Shown here: positions 24,207 through 33,358 of the stretch, one piece after another
Layout of the letters: each line of letters opens with the position of its first letter
Numbering within the stretch: the stretch's first letter is position 1
From: Pseudomonadota bacterium
GTDB lineage: Bacteria; Desulfobacterota; Desulfobulbia; Desulfobulbales; JAHJIY01
Direction of reading: 5' to 3'
DNA: 64,000 nucleotides
Assembly (NCBI GenBank): GCA_018823175.1
Contig: JAHJIY010000008.1
Coordinates: 1 to 64,000, forward strand
Program-made: the position numbers and the translations under genes
The notes under the pieces: generated by a model
Told to the model about the DNA's origin: nothing
What the model saw: only the letters and a program-made list of their open reading frames with translations
Databases searched by the model: none

Positions 24207-26021
24207 TCAACTATTGGTCGGCGAACTATTCGGGTCGATCAGACTTATGATCGTCCAGCCCGGTTGAGGATTTAATTTGTCTTCAACGGAAAATATCTCA
24301 ATCTTTCCTTTGGGGGTGACGGCAAAAAATGGGATCGCCCCCGGTCCATATTGTTGCTGATAAGCACTAAAATCAAAGGTCTCGCTGAGGGCGGTGCTTC
24401 GCACTTCCCAACCATCCTGGGTCAGGAGTTTGACCAGAGTGGTATAGGTAATCTCCGGGCCGAAAAGAACTCGCCACTGCTGGCGGGAAACCGCTTTGCG
24501 ATCTTCGATCATCTCCAGGTCAGCGGCGGTCTGGATCGCAAAAATAGCAGTTGTTCCCAACTCCATCCGGTAATGCATGCAGGACAAGGTATTAAGCGCA
24601 CCGCGGGGTGAAAGAGCAAGTAGCCTGCCAATTCCCACCAGGTCAAGATTGCGGTCCGCATGCTCTGAAACCGGCTCTCCGTAATAGGTTTCCATCCCTT
24701 CCATTCTGGCCTTGCTGATCATCTCCCAGTTGCTGTCAACGAGCAGGACCCGGAATCCGGCATCCTGTAGGACCTTGGCGATGGTTCTTGCCACCAGATT
24801 GGCACCGATGATCAGAAATCCCCGGGGCTCCGGCTCCGCCACTCCAAGCCGCTTGGCGATGAATCTGGCGGTGGCGCTCTGCAGGACCACGGTGCCGATG
24901 ATCACCGAAAAAGTGAGCGGCACCAGCAACTCCGCCTCAAGGTATCCTGCCGCTTCCAGCCTGATGGCAAACAGGGCCGAGATGGCGGCGGCCACAATCC
25001 CCCGCGGCGCAATCCAGGCCAGAAGATGCCGCTCCGGCCAGCTTAACTTCGAACCAAGGGCCGAGACCATTATACTCAGTGGTCTGGATAGAAACTGGAT
25101 GGAAAGAAAGATGAAAACCACCTGCCAGCCGAGATGGATAAAGCGCTGAAAATCAAGACGCGCCGCCAGCACGATAAAAAGTACGGAAATGAGCAGCACA
25201 CTCAAGCTCTCCTTGAAATCAAGGATTTCTTCCAGGGAAACGTCTTTCATGTTGGCAAGCCAAATGCCCATGACCGTGACGGTCAGGAGACCAGACTCGT
25301 GCTGAATGCTGTTGGACAGTGCAAAAACCATGACGACCAGCCCCAGGGTTGTCACATTGTGGAGAAACTCCGGCAACCAGTGACGCCGGAGAATAATGCC
25401 GTAGAAATAGCCGGAGAAGGATCCGAGCAGAAGGCCGATCCCGAGAAGTTTGCCAAAGGCAAGGATGGTGTGGCCAAGAGCGTTGCCGGTGCTGCCGGCC
25501 AGGATAAATTCATAAACCAGGACGGCCAGGGTAGCGCCGATCGGGTCGATCACAATTCCCTCCCAGCGCAGGATGTTGGCCACGGCGGCGGTTGGTCTGA
25601 CTGTGCGCAACATGGGTACGATTACGGTGGGGCCGGTCACTGAAGTAATGGCGCCAAAGAGAAGCGCCAGGCCCCAGGGGAAATCAAATACAAGCCGGGT
25701 GGCGGCGGCGGTGATCAGCAAAGTAACCATTACTCCGAAAGAGATCATGTTCCGGACTACCCGGCCCAGTCCGGCAATCTGATGAAAACTCAGGGTGAGG
25801 CTGCCCTCAAAAAGGATCACCGCGACGGAAAGGGAGATGAATGGGAAGAGCAGATCGCCGAACAGGGCGTCGGAATCCAGCGTCCCCGTGAGCGGACCGG
25901 CCGCAATCCCGGCCATCAGCAAAAAAAGAATGGCCGGCAGCTTTACCCGCCAGGCAAACCACTGACAGAGCACACCGGTAAACACTACAGCCGCCAGAAT
26001 AAAAACCTTATCAATCAGCAC
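24207..26021 (-). CDS. Cation:proton antiporter with C-terminal RCK (TrkA-N) domain
   Basis: The 604-residue protein has about 12-13 membrane helices (residues 5-385) with the CPA signature GAITSVTGPTVIVPMLRTVR and EGIVIDPIGATLAVLV, in which an acidic residue follows a proline in the ion site. A Rossmann-like TrkA-N/RCK domain follows (RGFLIIGANLVARTIAKVL, LVDSNW). It is probably an inner-membrane Na+/H+ or K+/H+ antiporter gated by nucleotide. The closest analogues are CPA1-type antiporters with RCK domains; the ion cannot be read. It converges tail to tail with the amylosucrase gene. Confidence 0.9.
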   Translation of the reverse strand: MLIDKVFILAAVVFTGVLCQWFAWRVKLPAILFLLMAGIAAGPLTGTLDSDALFGDLLFPFISLSVAVILFEGSLTLSFHQIAGLGRVVRNMISFGVMVTLLITAAATRLVFDFPWGLALLFGAITSVTGPTVIVPMLRTVRPTAAVANILRWEGIVIDPIGATLAVLVYEFILAGSTGNALGHTILAFGKLLGIGLLLGSFSGYFYGIILRRHWLPEFLHNVTTLGLVVMVFALSNSIQHESGLLTVTVMGIWLANMKDVSLEEILDFKESLSVLLISVLFIVLAARLDFQRFIHLGWQVVFIFLSIQFLSRPLSIMVSALGSKLSWPERHLLAWIAPRGIVAAAISALFAIRLEAAGYLEAELLVPLTFSVIIGTVVLQSATARFIAKRLGVAEPEPRGFLIIGANLVARTIAKVLQDAGFRVLLVDSNWEMISKARMEGMETYYGEPVSEHADRNLDLVGIGRLLALSPRGALNTLSCMHYRMELGTTAIFAIQTAADLEMIEDRKAVSRQQWRVLFGPEITYTTLVKLLTQDGWEVRSTALSETFDFSAYQQQYGPGAIPFFAVTPKGKIEIFSVEDKLNPQPGWTIISLIDPNSSPTNS

Positions 26022-26046
26022 GTTTTGTTCTTTTCTTTATTTGAAT

Positions 26047-26112
26047 ATGCAAAGCGAAACACACCCCAAGGGTTCTGTTCAATCCCCCCTTGAGTTATTC
26101 CGGGGAGCTTCA
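26047..26112. repeat. Interspersed intergenic repeat, copy 1
   Basis: GCAAAGCGAAACACACCCCA and, further on, CCGGGGAGCTTCAATT match repeats at 33469 and 44965-45096. It fills most of the gap upstream of the antiporter gene. Confidence 0.5.
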
Positions 26113-26163
26113 ATTATGGGAGTTGAGTGGTGCCCAAGCAGACTGGTGATATCTTACCTGTTT

Positions 26164-27024
26164 TCATCGGATGTAATCAAATTTTTTCCGGGATCGGATC
26201 AGTTTGCCATATTGGCGAATCCAGGCCAATTCTTCCGGATTTAATGGGCCTTGTTGAATGGCCCTGAGATTATCCTTTAGCTGGGCCCTGTTTCGCGGTC
26301 CGGTCAAAACCAGGTGGACATGGGGGTTTGACAAAACAAACCGGTAACAGAGTTCCGGGGTCAGAGGCGGGATGGCTTGTTCGGTGCGGCCCGGCCAGGG
26401 CGCCATCTCAATTCCTGCTACCGGGTTGATCAGTTGTTGCCAGGCCAGGGCGGTGTAGCTGATCACGGCAGGATTTCGCTTCTGCAAATACGGGAAGATA
26501 TCCACTTCCGCCCCGGGGTGTTTGGCATTATAGCGGATCATCAGCAGATCAAGGGCGGAATCAAGGGCCAATTGTCCGGCCCGTTGCCGATCATGAATGC
26601 TGGTGCCAATCGCCTTGATCTTGCCTTCCTGTTTTAAGGTCAATAATGAATCGATAATCCCTGGCGTGTAAATGGATGTCCGACCAAGCCAGCCTAATTT
26701 GAAAACATCAAGGTAATCAGTATTTAATTTGCGCAGAGCATTTTCAACACTCCGGCGGACCTGCCAGCCCAGGAAGCCCCAGCCCAGCAGGGCCACCACA
26801 TTGTTTTCCCGGTCTTTTTTGATTACTTCCTTGATGCCGGCGGTAACTTTTTTAAAAGTGGCGCCCCACAGCCAGTAATTTGCCCCCTGCTCCGCCGCCC
26901 ATTGCACATCAGAGGAATCTATCCCGTAATTGCCGGCAATCCCCATTCTGAAAACCCGTTTATCAACTACCGGTAAACGGCAAAAGGAAAAATCATTTTG
27001 GGTGGGGTTATGTTCCATGGTCAT
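26164..27024 (-). CDS. Aldo/keto reductase-like protein lacking the usual catalytic tetrad
   Basis: The 286-residue protein has AKR architecture: FRMGIAGNYGIDSSDVQWAA at the start, VRRSVENALRKLNTDYLDVF in the middle and SNPHVHLVLTGPRNRAQLKD NLRAIQQG at the cofactor end. The tetrad positions are altered: where D-x4-Y is expected the sequence reads GANYWLWGATF, the lysine region is VALLGWGF and the catalytic histidine region reads VFKLGWLG. It may bind NAD(P)H without ordinary carbonyl reduction, or use different residues. Its neighbours do not explain it. The fold call is good; the activity is unknown. Confidence 0.8.
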   Translation of the reverse strand: MTMEHNPTQNDFSFCRLPVVDKRVFRMGIAGNYGIDSSDVQWAAEQGANYWLWGATFKKVTAGIKEVIKKDRENNVVALLGWGFLGWQVRRSVENALRKLNTDYLDVFKLGWLGRTSIYTPGIIDSLLTLKQEGKIKAIGTSIHDRQRAGQLALDSALDLLMIRYNAKHPGAEVDIFPYLQKRNPAVISYTALAWQQLINPVAGIEMAPWPGRTEQAIPPLTPELCYRFVLSNPHVHLVLTGPRNRAQLKDNLRAIQQGPLNPEELAWIRQYGKLIRSRKKFDYIR

Positions 27025-27152
27025 TGGAGTACCTGTAAATGGTGAATAATGTTTGAAGTCGTGCTGTCAGGTTGACTTTGTGAACCTTTCATATTGATCT
27101 TGCTCGGACCATTCCTTATGAATCTGAACTTATGAAATGGAATTTTTTAAAA

Positions 27153-27197
27153 TAAAAAGGGTGGCTCCGCTTCTGGTTGGCGGCCCACCTTTTTTAT
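27153..27197. terminator. Bidirectional-looking terminator
   Basis: AAAAAGGGTGG...CCACCTTTTTT forms a stem extended by CTCCGC/GCGG, with A-run on one side and T-run on the other. It lies between the aldo/keto reductase-like gene and the end of a minus-strand lipoprotein gene, which it could terminate. Confidence 0.65.
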
Positions 27198-27260
27198 TTT
27201 TTCAGTTCCAGGCAATTTTTTTTTCAAAGGTTACGATTCGTTTGCTTAATCAGTTTCAGG

Positions 27261-27668
27261 TTATCTCCTGAATTCTTTGGCGCAACGGCGTCTGGCGTAT
27301 CCTTCTTCGATGTTGTTGAGCCACCGCTTTAATTGATCAGCCCAACTAATGCTGATGGATACTATGGGATTGCGCCGCCAGAGGATCTTGCCGTCCGGTT
27401 CCACCTTGATCAGAATGGGTATGCAGAAGGAACCTCGACAGGCTCGCACGTCAAGCTCATATTTTTCCTTGCTGATTCGTTCGATAACCCAGCCGTTCTG
27501 GCGGCGCAGGATATTTAACAGGATATCGAAGGACATTTCCTGCTCACCGGGGGCGTCGGTCAAACAGGCCTTGAAGACCCTTGGCTCAGTTAAAAGGTAA
27601 TTTGAAGCGCAACCGCCAAGGCCGCTAAGAACGGCAATGGCCAGAACCAGAAAAATTAAATTTCGCAT
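27261..27668 (-). CDS. Small lipoprotein, unknown function
   Basis: The 135-residue protein has a signal peptide (MRNLIFLVLAIAVLSG) and a lipobox LGGC with the cysteine at residue 20. The mature part has FDILLNILRRQNGWVIERIS, RACRGSFCIPILIKV and a tryptophan-rich end (ISISWADQLKRWLNNIEEG). Two further cysteines may form a disulfide. It is probably anchored to the outer membrane. I do not recognise the family. It is a single gene with a terminator downstream. Confidence 0.7.
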   Translation of the reverse strand: MRNLIFLVLAIAVLSGLGGCASNYLLTEPRVFKACLTDAPGEQEMSFDILLNILRRQNGWVIERISKEKYELDVRACRGSFCIPILIKVEPDGKILWRRNPIVSISISWADQLKRWLNNIEEGYARRRCAKEFRR

Positions 27669-27992
27669 ACATCCCTCCCGGTTCCCGGAGTTTCGGGGAT
27701 ACCTTGCTTAATTATTAAATGCGTTATGGATTATTCTTTACTTCATCAACCATTTTCAAAGGTAAGGCCAAGCATAAAACTATTCGGGGCCAGGCGGCAA
27801 GATCAGATTCGGCCGGCCATGGCATCTTGTCCCGAAGAAAACCCGCTTTGTCAAATCCAATTAGTAAACTACCTCTGCATACATTATATAAAAAAACATC
27901 TGCTCAAGGAATATAAATTATCTGATTACTATCGGCCTTGGGCGATTTGTGAGGTGCGGTCTGGGAAGTCCTTAATAGTCTGAGTTATCTCA
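27669..27992. other. Intergenic region without recognised genes
   Basis: This 324-bp gap lies between two minus-strand genes. Short open frames on the plus strand (27719-27983) have no ribosome-binding site or recognisable features and I reject them. No repeat or RNA structure is evident. Confidence 0.4.
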
Positions 27993-28442
27993 TTATTGGC
28001 CATTATCTTCCTGTTTATCCTGGGCGCTATCTTCCGGCTTTCCGTCGAAAATTGATTGGGCCGCATCTTTCACCTCATGCCCCAGCTCCTTGAACCCCTG
28101 GCCGATCGCCTTGCCGCCTTTCTTGGCTTCCTGGCCGAGCGTTTTGCCGGTTTTCTTCATACTTATCCCGACTTCCTTGCCCTCTTTTTTTATTTCCCCC
28201 GGCATCTGTTTGGTGGCCTTTTTCGTTTCCTGGCCGAGTTCTTTAAAGTAACGGCTGATATCATGGCCGAAATCCCGGCTGGAGTCCATGACTTCGGCCC
28301 AGAAGCCTTTTTCTTCTTTGACTTCAGCGGGGGCAGCCGGGGCCTTTACCTCCTCCTGCTCCCAGAACCAGGCTGAAGCAGGGTTGGCGGTCATGGTCCC
28401 GACAACGATCAAAAACCAGAGCGTGTATTTTTTCATGATCAA
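27993..28442 (-). CDS. Exported lysine/glutamate-rich helical protein (LEA/apolipoprotein-like)
   Basis: The 149-residue protein has a cleavable signal peptide (MKKYTLWFLIVVGTMTANPA, cleavage after ASA). The mature chain is rich in Lys, Glu and Gly, with repeating units such as KKTGKTLGQEAKKGGKAIGQ and FKELGHEVKDA, an amphipathic 11-residue-like periodicity resembling LEA or YtxH-like proteins. The tail is acidic and disordered. It likely resides in the periplasm and may act in stress or envelope stabilisation; this is inference from composition only. Confidence 0.7.
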   Translation of the reverse strand: MIMKKYTLWFLIVVGTMTANPASAWFWEQEEVKAPAAPAEVKEEKGFWAEVMDSSRDFGHDISRYFKELGQETKKATKQMPGEIKKEGKEVGISMKKTGKTLGQEAKKGGKAIGQGFKELGHEVKDAAQSIFDGKPEDSAQDKQEDNGQ

Positions 28443-28677
28443 TCCTCTTGTTTAATGCTACCAATTTAACCGAGAAATATGATTTAGAAAACAATTTGCC
28501 GAGTGGTTGGCTGGGTACTTTTTGGGTAGTGGTTGATGACGGAAAGGATGCATGCAAAATTTGGGGGGTATTATGTCGAATGATTTATTCTCACAACGGG
28601 CAATCCTTAACCCTCAGAATAAATTTTTATTTAAAGATAATAGATGTTTACGACCAAGAAAGCGGACCACTTCTGGT

Positions 28678-29550
28678 TTAAACAGCACGGGCCGCCAACT
28701 GGAAAAAATGATCTGGTTCGAGGATCAGGACCAGATCGTCTTCACTGCTGTTGTGCCGTCGGCCGATATTTGAGACCCATTTGACGTTTGAGTCGGGAAA
28801 AATTTCAGGATTGTCTTCGGCATAATGTTCTTGCAGTTCTTCAACCCCTTCCACTGAATCAACCGAAATTGCGGCCTTAGAACCTGCCATGTTCAGGACC
28901 ATGGCTATTTCCCGGCTGACCGAGTCGCCGACCACCGATCTGACCTGGGAAAAGAGATCAATCATCCTGGCCAGTTGTCGATCCTTGGTCTGGTTGATAA
29001 GTTCGTAGGCGCGGTCAAATTCCTTTTTTTGAGTAAAGGCCTCTACCTTAATGGCAATCCCATGGATATCCTTATGCGGCAGATCAAAACGTTTAAGCAG
29101 CACTGATAGTTCCATATTGTCTGTTTTAAAATTGTCGTACCATTTGCCAAACGAACATTTATGCGGGTCGGTAGCAAGCTTGAATTCTCTTTTTTCGCGT
29201 ACCGATGCTTCAAGTTCCTTAATCCAGTTTCGATGGTCTTGTTCCCGTTGCTGCATGATTTGGCAAAATTCTTCAATCTCATTATCGATTGATTTAATGC
29301 CCAAAAGGTTGCGCAGGTTAATAACCGGAATGATTTCGCCCCGCAGATTGATTGTCCCCCGCAGATAAGGTTCTGAATCAGGTAAGGAAACGATCTTTGG
29401 CATGGCAACCATTATTTCGACTTCGTGGGCAGGCAGGGCAAAGCTGCGGTCTTTGATCTTAAAGATAACCTTAAGGTTTTCGTTGTCCTGATTGTCATCA
29501 TCCCAAGGTTCATCATAATCAAGGTTTTTATCTAATTTATCAGCCATCAT
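28678..29550 (-). CDS. CheW-like protein with an inserted chemoreceptor zinc-binding (CZB) domain
   Basis: The 290-residue protein starts with a CheW domain: FKIKDRSFALPAHEVEIMVA, YLRGTINLRGEIIPVINLR. This is interrupted by a CZB domain: QDHRNWIKELEASVRE, DPHKCSFGKWY and DLPHKDIHGIAIKVEAF, carrying the H...C...H zinc ligands. CheW strands resume at the C-terminus (DDLVLILEPDHFF). CZB domains normally sit on chemoreceptors or diguanylate cyclases, so this looks like a zinc- or oxidant-responsive CheW coupling protein. Start at adjacent ATGs (29550) after AGGGA. No other chemotaxis gene is in the window. Confidence 0.9.
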   Translation of the reverse strand: MMADKLDKNLDYDEPWDDDNQDNENLKVIFKIKDRSFALPAHEVEIMVAMPKIVSLPDSEPYLRGTINLRGEIIPVINLRNLLGIKSIDNEIEEFCQIMQQREQDHRNWIKELEASVREKREFKLATDPHKCSFGKWYDNFKTDNMELSVLLKRFDLPHKDIHGIAIKVEAFTQKKEFDRAYELINQTKDRQLARMIDLFSQVRSVVGDSVSREIAMVLNMAGSKAAISVDSVEGVEELQEHYAEDNPEIFPDSNVKWVSNIGRRHNSSEDDLVLILEPDHFFQLAARAV

Positions 29551-29571
29551 ATTCCCTGTAGATATTATCAA

Positions 29572-30352
29572 TTTTTACGACCGGGGTAAGAGGTCAGGTG
29601 AAAGGAGTATATCTTGATTCTATCTGAAAGTGTCATAATCATGCAAAAACAAAAAGATAATCGCTAAAAATAATCATCCGAATATTTGTTAAATGTTTTG
29701 GCCGGGATAGTTTGGGATCACAAAAAAAGGAACCCCGGTACCTGCAGTTCATTTATCAATTTGCAGATATCGGGGTCTTTGTCCGAGACGAACTTGAACC
29801 ATTAGGGGGGGGTACAAGTGGGGGGGGTCTCAAACTAAATAAAGCGTATCACAATAAATATAATGAAAACAAATTATTTTTTAATAAAAAAATAAAAATA
29901 TTTTGGAGACTGGAAAAGCCTTTCAGGATGCCTATTTATTACCAGTCAAACTTCGTTGACGGTGTAGGCTGGAGGGACGCCGGTGACTGTGCCTTGGGGC
30001 GTGCCGGTTGGTACAAATAGTTGGGGCGAACGGCATTGATGTGTGGGTGCCATAGTTATGCAGACCAGCGATCTTCCGCAAACCACTTTAGTTCTTGCCG
30101 CTGTTTCCGTCCGAACCAAACTCTGCAATTTCATCCTGTTTCTGTGCTTGGCGAAACTGCGTCGGGGATTTAACTTCCGTAATTGTTTTTTACCCTTTAA
30201 AACTGTAAGGTTAATTTTGACTGACTAATTAAAGCTGCCATTTTTTGGATGTGAAAACATTGAAAATGCGTTGGTATTTTGAATTATACGAAGATATCAA
30301 GTTTCTTGTTATCCCAATTTATCAAACCAATTAGATTCGAGGGGCCTAAGTA
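29572..30352. other. Long intergenic region with two G8 tracts
   Basis: This 781-bp gap lies between cheW-like and a plus-strand lipoprotein gene. It contains a hairpin with a minus-strand T-run (29725-29775), two tracts of eight G separated by eight bases (about 29806-29827) and A+T-rich DNA. Open frames in it (29712-30020 plus, 29946-30134 minus) lack ribosome-binding sites and recognisable features. Confidence 0.45.
29725..29775 (-). terminator. Hairpin followed by T-run on the minus strand
   Basis: ACCCCGGTACCTGCA and TGCAGATATCGGGGT pair at 13 of 15 positions, and the minus strand continues TCCTTTTTTTG. It would terminate a leftward transcript coming from the otherwise empty 29.8-30.3 kb stretch. 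Confidence 0.55.
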
Positions 30353-31921
30353 ATGAATAATTCAGCCTTGAAAGGAAATGGATCTAATCTATTTCCTATT
30401 CTTATGTGTTGTATAATTCTTTTTATGTGGATTGGTTGTAGAGGAGATGGTGGTGATAAAGATGTTGATCTTCAGAATCAAGATAATGACGTCCAGTATT
30501 CTTTTGGCATCCACCCCTCAAGTGAAGACGATTATTCCTATGCCAGAGATCTGGGGATAGATTTTAACAGAGATGGGGTTTATTTTGTTTGGGATTGGGT
30601 AGACCCGGATAGAAACGGAAACTTTATGTTTAAGAATGCCACCGCGTCGTCAACGCCAGATAAACCGGGGGGACATGTCAATTACGACAATGAGAGACAA
30701 AGATTACTGAGCGTTGAAGATATCGTCCTGATGAATAATGTCTCCCCATTCAGAGGTGGGGAATTGCTAAAAGGCGAATTCCAGAACGAAGAAGAAAAAG
30801 TAATCTATCAAACGTTTGTAGAAAAAATGGTTGAACGATATGACGGAGATTCTGACCTGGGATGCACCCAGACAAATGGAATCGATTGCTACAATCCGGG
30901 TGACAAAGAATATCCCGCTCAGAATCTCATAACGATTTTAGAAAGCAATCCAATAAAGTACTGGCAGGTTTGTAACCAGGTGACAGATGTATGCAGTGGG
31001 CCGGATTGCCAGTTCAATGATTTGTACGCCCAAAAATACGCTGAAGTCATGAAATTAACTTATAGAGGAATCAAAACTTCCTGTCCTGACTGTGAGGTTC
31101 TGATGGCCGGAGATTCAGCCAAAGAATTGTATCCGCCTGTTTATAATATTTTAATGGGAGAATACATTGACATTGTCGATAAACATTTTTTTGGTGCACA
31201 AGGCGAGTACGTAAATGTCCCCGAAGAGATGGATTATCTGAAATACAGTTTGGAAGAAGCCGGATTTGATCTGGATAAACTGAAATTTTGGATTTCGGAA
31301 ATCGGAACCTATTCCGGTGATCCTGTCGATGACAGAGATGTGCCCGATGCGCTGAAAAAAGACCCGCCATACCAGACAGAACAGGAGCAGGCCCAGGAAT
31401 TGATCAAAAGATATGCCGTTGCATTTGGATACGGCATCGAAAAAGTATTGTGGGCTTGGGGAACAAAAGAAGGGTTCAGTTGCAACTGTTGCATGTTTGA
31501 TTATACCGGACTGATTTATGACGGAAACCAGGAATCCCAGAGCTGTGATGAAAATGACCCCTATGACCGAGGTGATGGAGTTAAGAAACTTGCTTATTAC
31601 ACCTTCAAATTAATGACTCAAAAGCTTAAAGGATTCACCTTTGTTGAAACAATTCAGAACTCAAATGGAACTTATGTTTACAAATTCGTAAAGGACAGCA
31701 TCCCGGTTTATGTCGCCTGGAGTGAAAACGAAGAGAGTTTAATATTGACTGAATTAAGTTCAAATTCTGTAAAAATAACAAAGGCAGTGCCCAGTTATGA
31801 ATTTGGTGATCAGGTTGTCGATTTTAATTCTGCTTTTGCTTCTCAAACAGAAGATGTGAGTAGTGGAAAAATTACGATTAACTTAGATGCAAATCCCATA
31901 TTTATCGAAGAGAACTATTAA
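30353..31921 (+). CDS. Lipoprotein with glycoside-hydrolase-like (beta/alpha)8 domain
   Basis: The 522-residue protein has a hydrophobic N-terminus (LFPILMCCIILFMWIGC, lipobox cysteine at residue 29). The catalytic-type domain has YSYARDLGIDFNRDGVYFVW, KYWQVCNQ at 203-209 and KFWISEIGTY with Glu316. In clan-A glycosidases the first site would be N-E (acid/base) and the second the nucleophile Glu; here the first is Asn-Gln. A beta-sandwich-like tail follows. It is probably on the cell surface. It may be a divergent or inactive glycosidase; the family is not recognised with certainty. Confidence 0.7.
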   Translation: MNNSALKGNGSNLFPILMCCIILFMWIGCRGDGGDKDVDLQNQDNDVQYSFGIHPSSEDDYSYARDLGIDFNRDGVYFVWDWVDPDRNGNFMFKNATASSTPDKPGGHVNYDNERQRLLSVEDIVLMNNVSPFRGGELLKGEFQNEEEKVIYQTFVEKMVERYDGDSDLGCTQTNGIDCYNPGDKEYPAQNLITILESNPIKYWQVCNQVTDVCSGPDCQFNDLYAQKYAEVMKLTYRGIKTSCPDCEVLMAGDSAKELYPPVYNILMGEYIDIVDKHFFGAQGEYVNVPEEMDYLKYSLEEAGFDLDKLKFWISEIGTYSGDPVDDRDVPDALKKDPPYQTEQEQAQELIKRYAVAFGYGIEKVLWAWGTKEGFSCNCCMFDYTGLIYDGNQESQSCDENDPYDRGDGVKKLAYYTFKLMTQKLKGFTFVETIQNSNGTYVYKFVKDSIPVYVAWSENEESLILTELSSNSVKITKAVPSYEFGDQVVDFNSAFASQTEDVSSGKITINLDANPIFIEENY

Positions 31922-32271
31922 TAATGGAAACATAAAAAGGTGTCTAATAAATAAATATTGTAGAGAAAACTGTCTTGCAAAGGGGGGTAAGTTAAGTGAC
32001 TGATTATCCGGCGAAACCAGCCAGGAAATAGGCTCTGTCCAGTTTTGAGCCACACTTTTTAGTGGCAAGAATGTTGCTCTAAAGAAATCTGGTCATATTC
32101 ATAATTTTCAGACATGGCGGGCGACATTTCGAGTTGTCAGGCTATGGTATCGTATGCCCGGGTAAATAGACATTATCTTCCCGGTTTAATCTGACAGATC
32201 ACTCTTATATATGTGAAAAAGGGGACGGATTTATTTAATTCATTCACTTGCAATAAATCTTAAGAGAAAAA
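31922..32271. other. Intergenic region, possibly containing a decayed IS end
   Basis: This 350-bp gap precedes the GNAT gene. Around 32032-32060 there is a GGCTCTGTCCAGTTTTGAGC sequence that resembles insertion-sequence ends, but no partner repeat is visible. No gene is evident. Confidence 0.3.
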
Positions 32272-32688
32272 ATGGAATATTTCATCTCAACCGATAAGTC
32301 AAAAATTGATGTAGCGGCAGTTCATGACTACCTGTGTCACAAGTCATACTGGGCAAAAGGTCGTAGCTTGGAACGTGTTAACGAATCGATAGAAAACTCT
32401 ATTTGTTTCGGCTTATATAGTTCTGAAAATAAAATGCTGGGCTTCGCCAGGGTGGTCACTGACAAAGTCGTATTTGCCTACGTGATGGACCTATTTATTT
32501 TTGAAGAATTTCAAGGTAAAGGCCTTGGGACATATTTAGCCAATCATATATTTGAACACCAGGATTTACAGGTCCGGTTATTTTTTTTGGGCACCAAAAC
32601 TGCCCATGGCCTTTATCGGAAATTCGGTTTTTCTGCACTAGATGTTCCTGTGAACTGGATGCTTAGAAGAGATGAGAGTCGCGGCTGA
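32272..32688 (+). CDS. GNAT-family N-acetyltransferase
   Basis: The 138-residue protein matches the small GNAT branch with IDVAAVHDYLCHKSYWAKGR at the start, VTDKVVFAYVMDLFIFEEFQ and the acetyl-CoA pyrophosphate loop QGKGLGTYLANHIFEH (Q-x-x-G-x-G/A). GLYRKFGFSALD lies near the end. It transfers an acetyl group to an unknown amine. A decayed copy of its 3' half lies at 44570-44767 and is still about 85% identical by eye. A MITE-like element begins about 70 bp downstream. Confidence 0.92.
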   Translation: MEYFISTDKSKIDVAAVHDYLCHKSYWAKGRSLERVNESIENSICFGLYSSENKMLGFARVVTDKVVFAYVMDLFIFEEFQGKGLGTYLANHIFEHQDLQVRLFFLGTKTAHGLYRKFGFSALDVPVNWMLRRDESRG

Positions 32689-32756
32689 CCAGGATTTCAA
32701 CTTGATCGTGAAACGATGGTGGCTCTGAAGGGGCAACTTATTTGGCGCGGTCAAGT

Positions 32757-32975
32757 TCCTGAATCCGTGACGGCTTCGCACGATCAATCAACTCAGGTGA
32801 TTATAATTACGTAAAAAATATTTGCTTTACGGCGGGATAGATATCACCCGCCGCCCGGCGGGGCGTTCGAGAACGGCACATCTGCTGCGTTGATAACTCG
32901 TTGATATACATAAGTATTATCAACATCGTCGTCGCCTTACATCTGCACCGTTCTCGAACGCTCACGGATTCAGGA
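32757..32975. mobile_element. MITE-like element copy A, 219 bp
   Basis: The ends TCCTGAATCCGTGA (32757-32770) and TCACGGATTCAGGA (32962-32975) are perfect 14-bp inverted repeats. The interior is non-coding with a GC-rich palindromic block (CACCCGCCGCCCGGCGGGGC). Copy B at 34250-34470 carries the same ends and interior in the opposite orientation. Confidence 0.8.
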
Positions 32976-33016
32976 AGTTATTAAAAAACGACGCGTTTTG
33001 GGCGAGAGGTTTAGAG

Positions 33017-33358
33017 ATGGATGACTTTCCTGAATTCATGAAGGAAGCTGCAAATTCAATCGCTGCTATGCAACAATCCAATGGGGTCAAGGGTTGGGTT
33101 TACGACGGAATTGGTGGACAACAGATGGCCTACTGGATATGTGAAAGAGACGGAATATCAAAAGAACACGTTCATGTTTTTGATGAATATTTTACCGTGG
33201 TTCAAGGCAGGTATACCTTGATAATTGAAGGGATAAGGATTGATATCTGCAGAGGGGATGAATATTTCATTCCCAAAAATGTATCTCACGCAGGCGAGTT
33301 TACGGCTGGGACGAGAACCATTCACTGTTTTGGTGGAAAACGCGCTGAGCGTGCATAA
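33017..33358 (+). CDS. Cupin-domain protein
   Basis: The 113-residue single-domain cupin has motif 1 HVHVFDEYFTVVQGRYTLII (G-x5-H-x-H-x(3,4)-E variant, with the glutamate at DEYF) and motif 2 GDEYFIPKNVSHAG. The first histidine pair and the second-motif histidine can bind a metal. Likely a small metal-dependent isomerase, dioxygenase or a sugar/ligand sensor; the substrate is unknown. It lies inside the segment bounded by MITE copies A and B. Confidence 0.85.
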   Translation: MDDFPEFMKEAANSIAAMQQSNGVKGWVYDGIGGQQMAYWICERDGISKEHVHVFDEYFTVVQGRYTLIIEGIRIDICRGDEYFIPKNVSHAGEFTAGTRTIHCFGGKRAERA

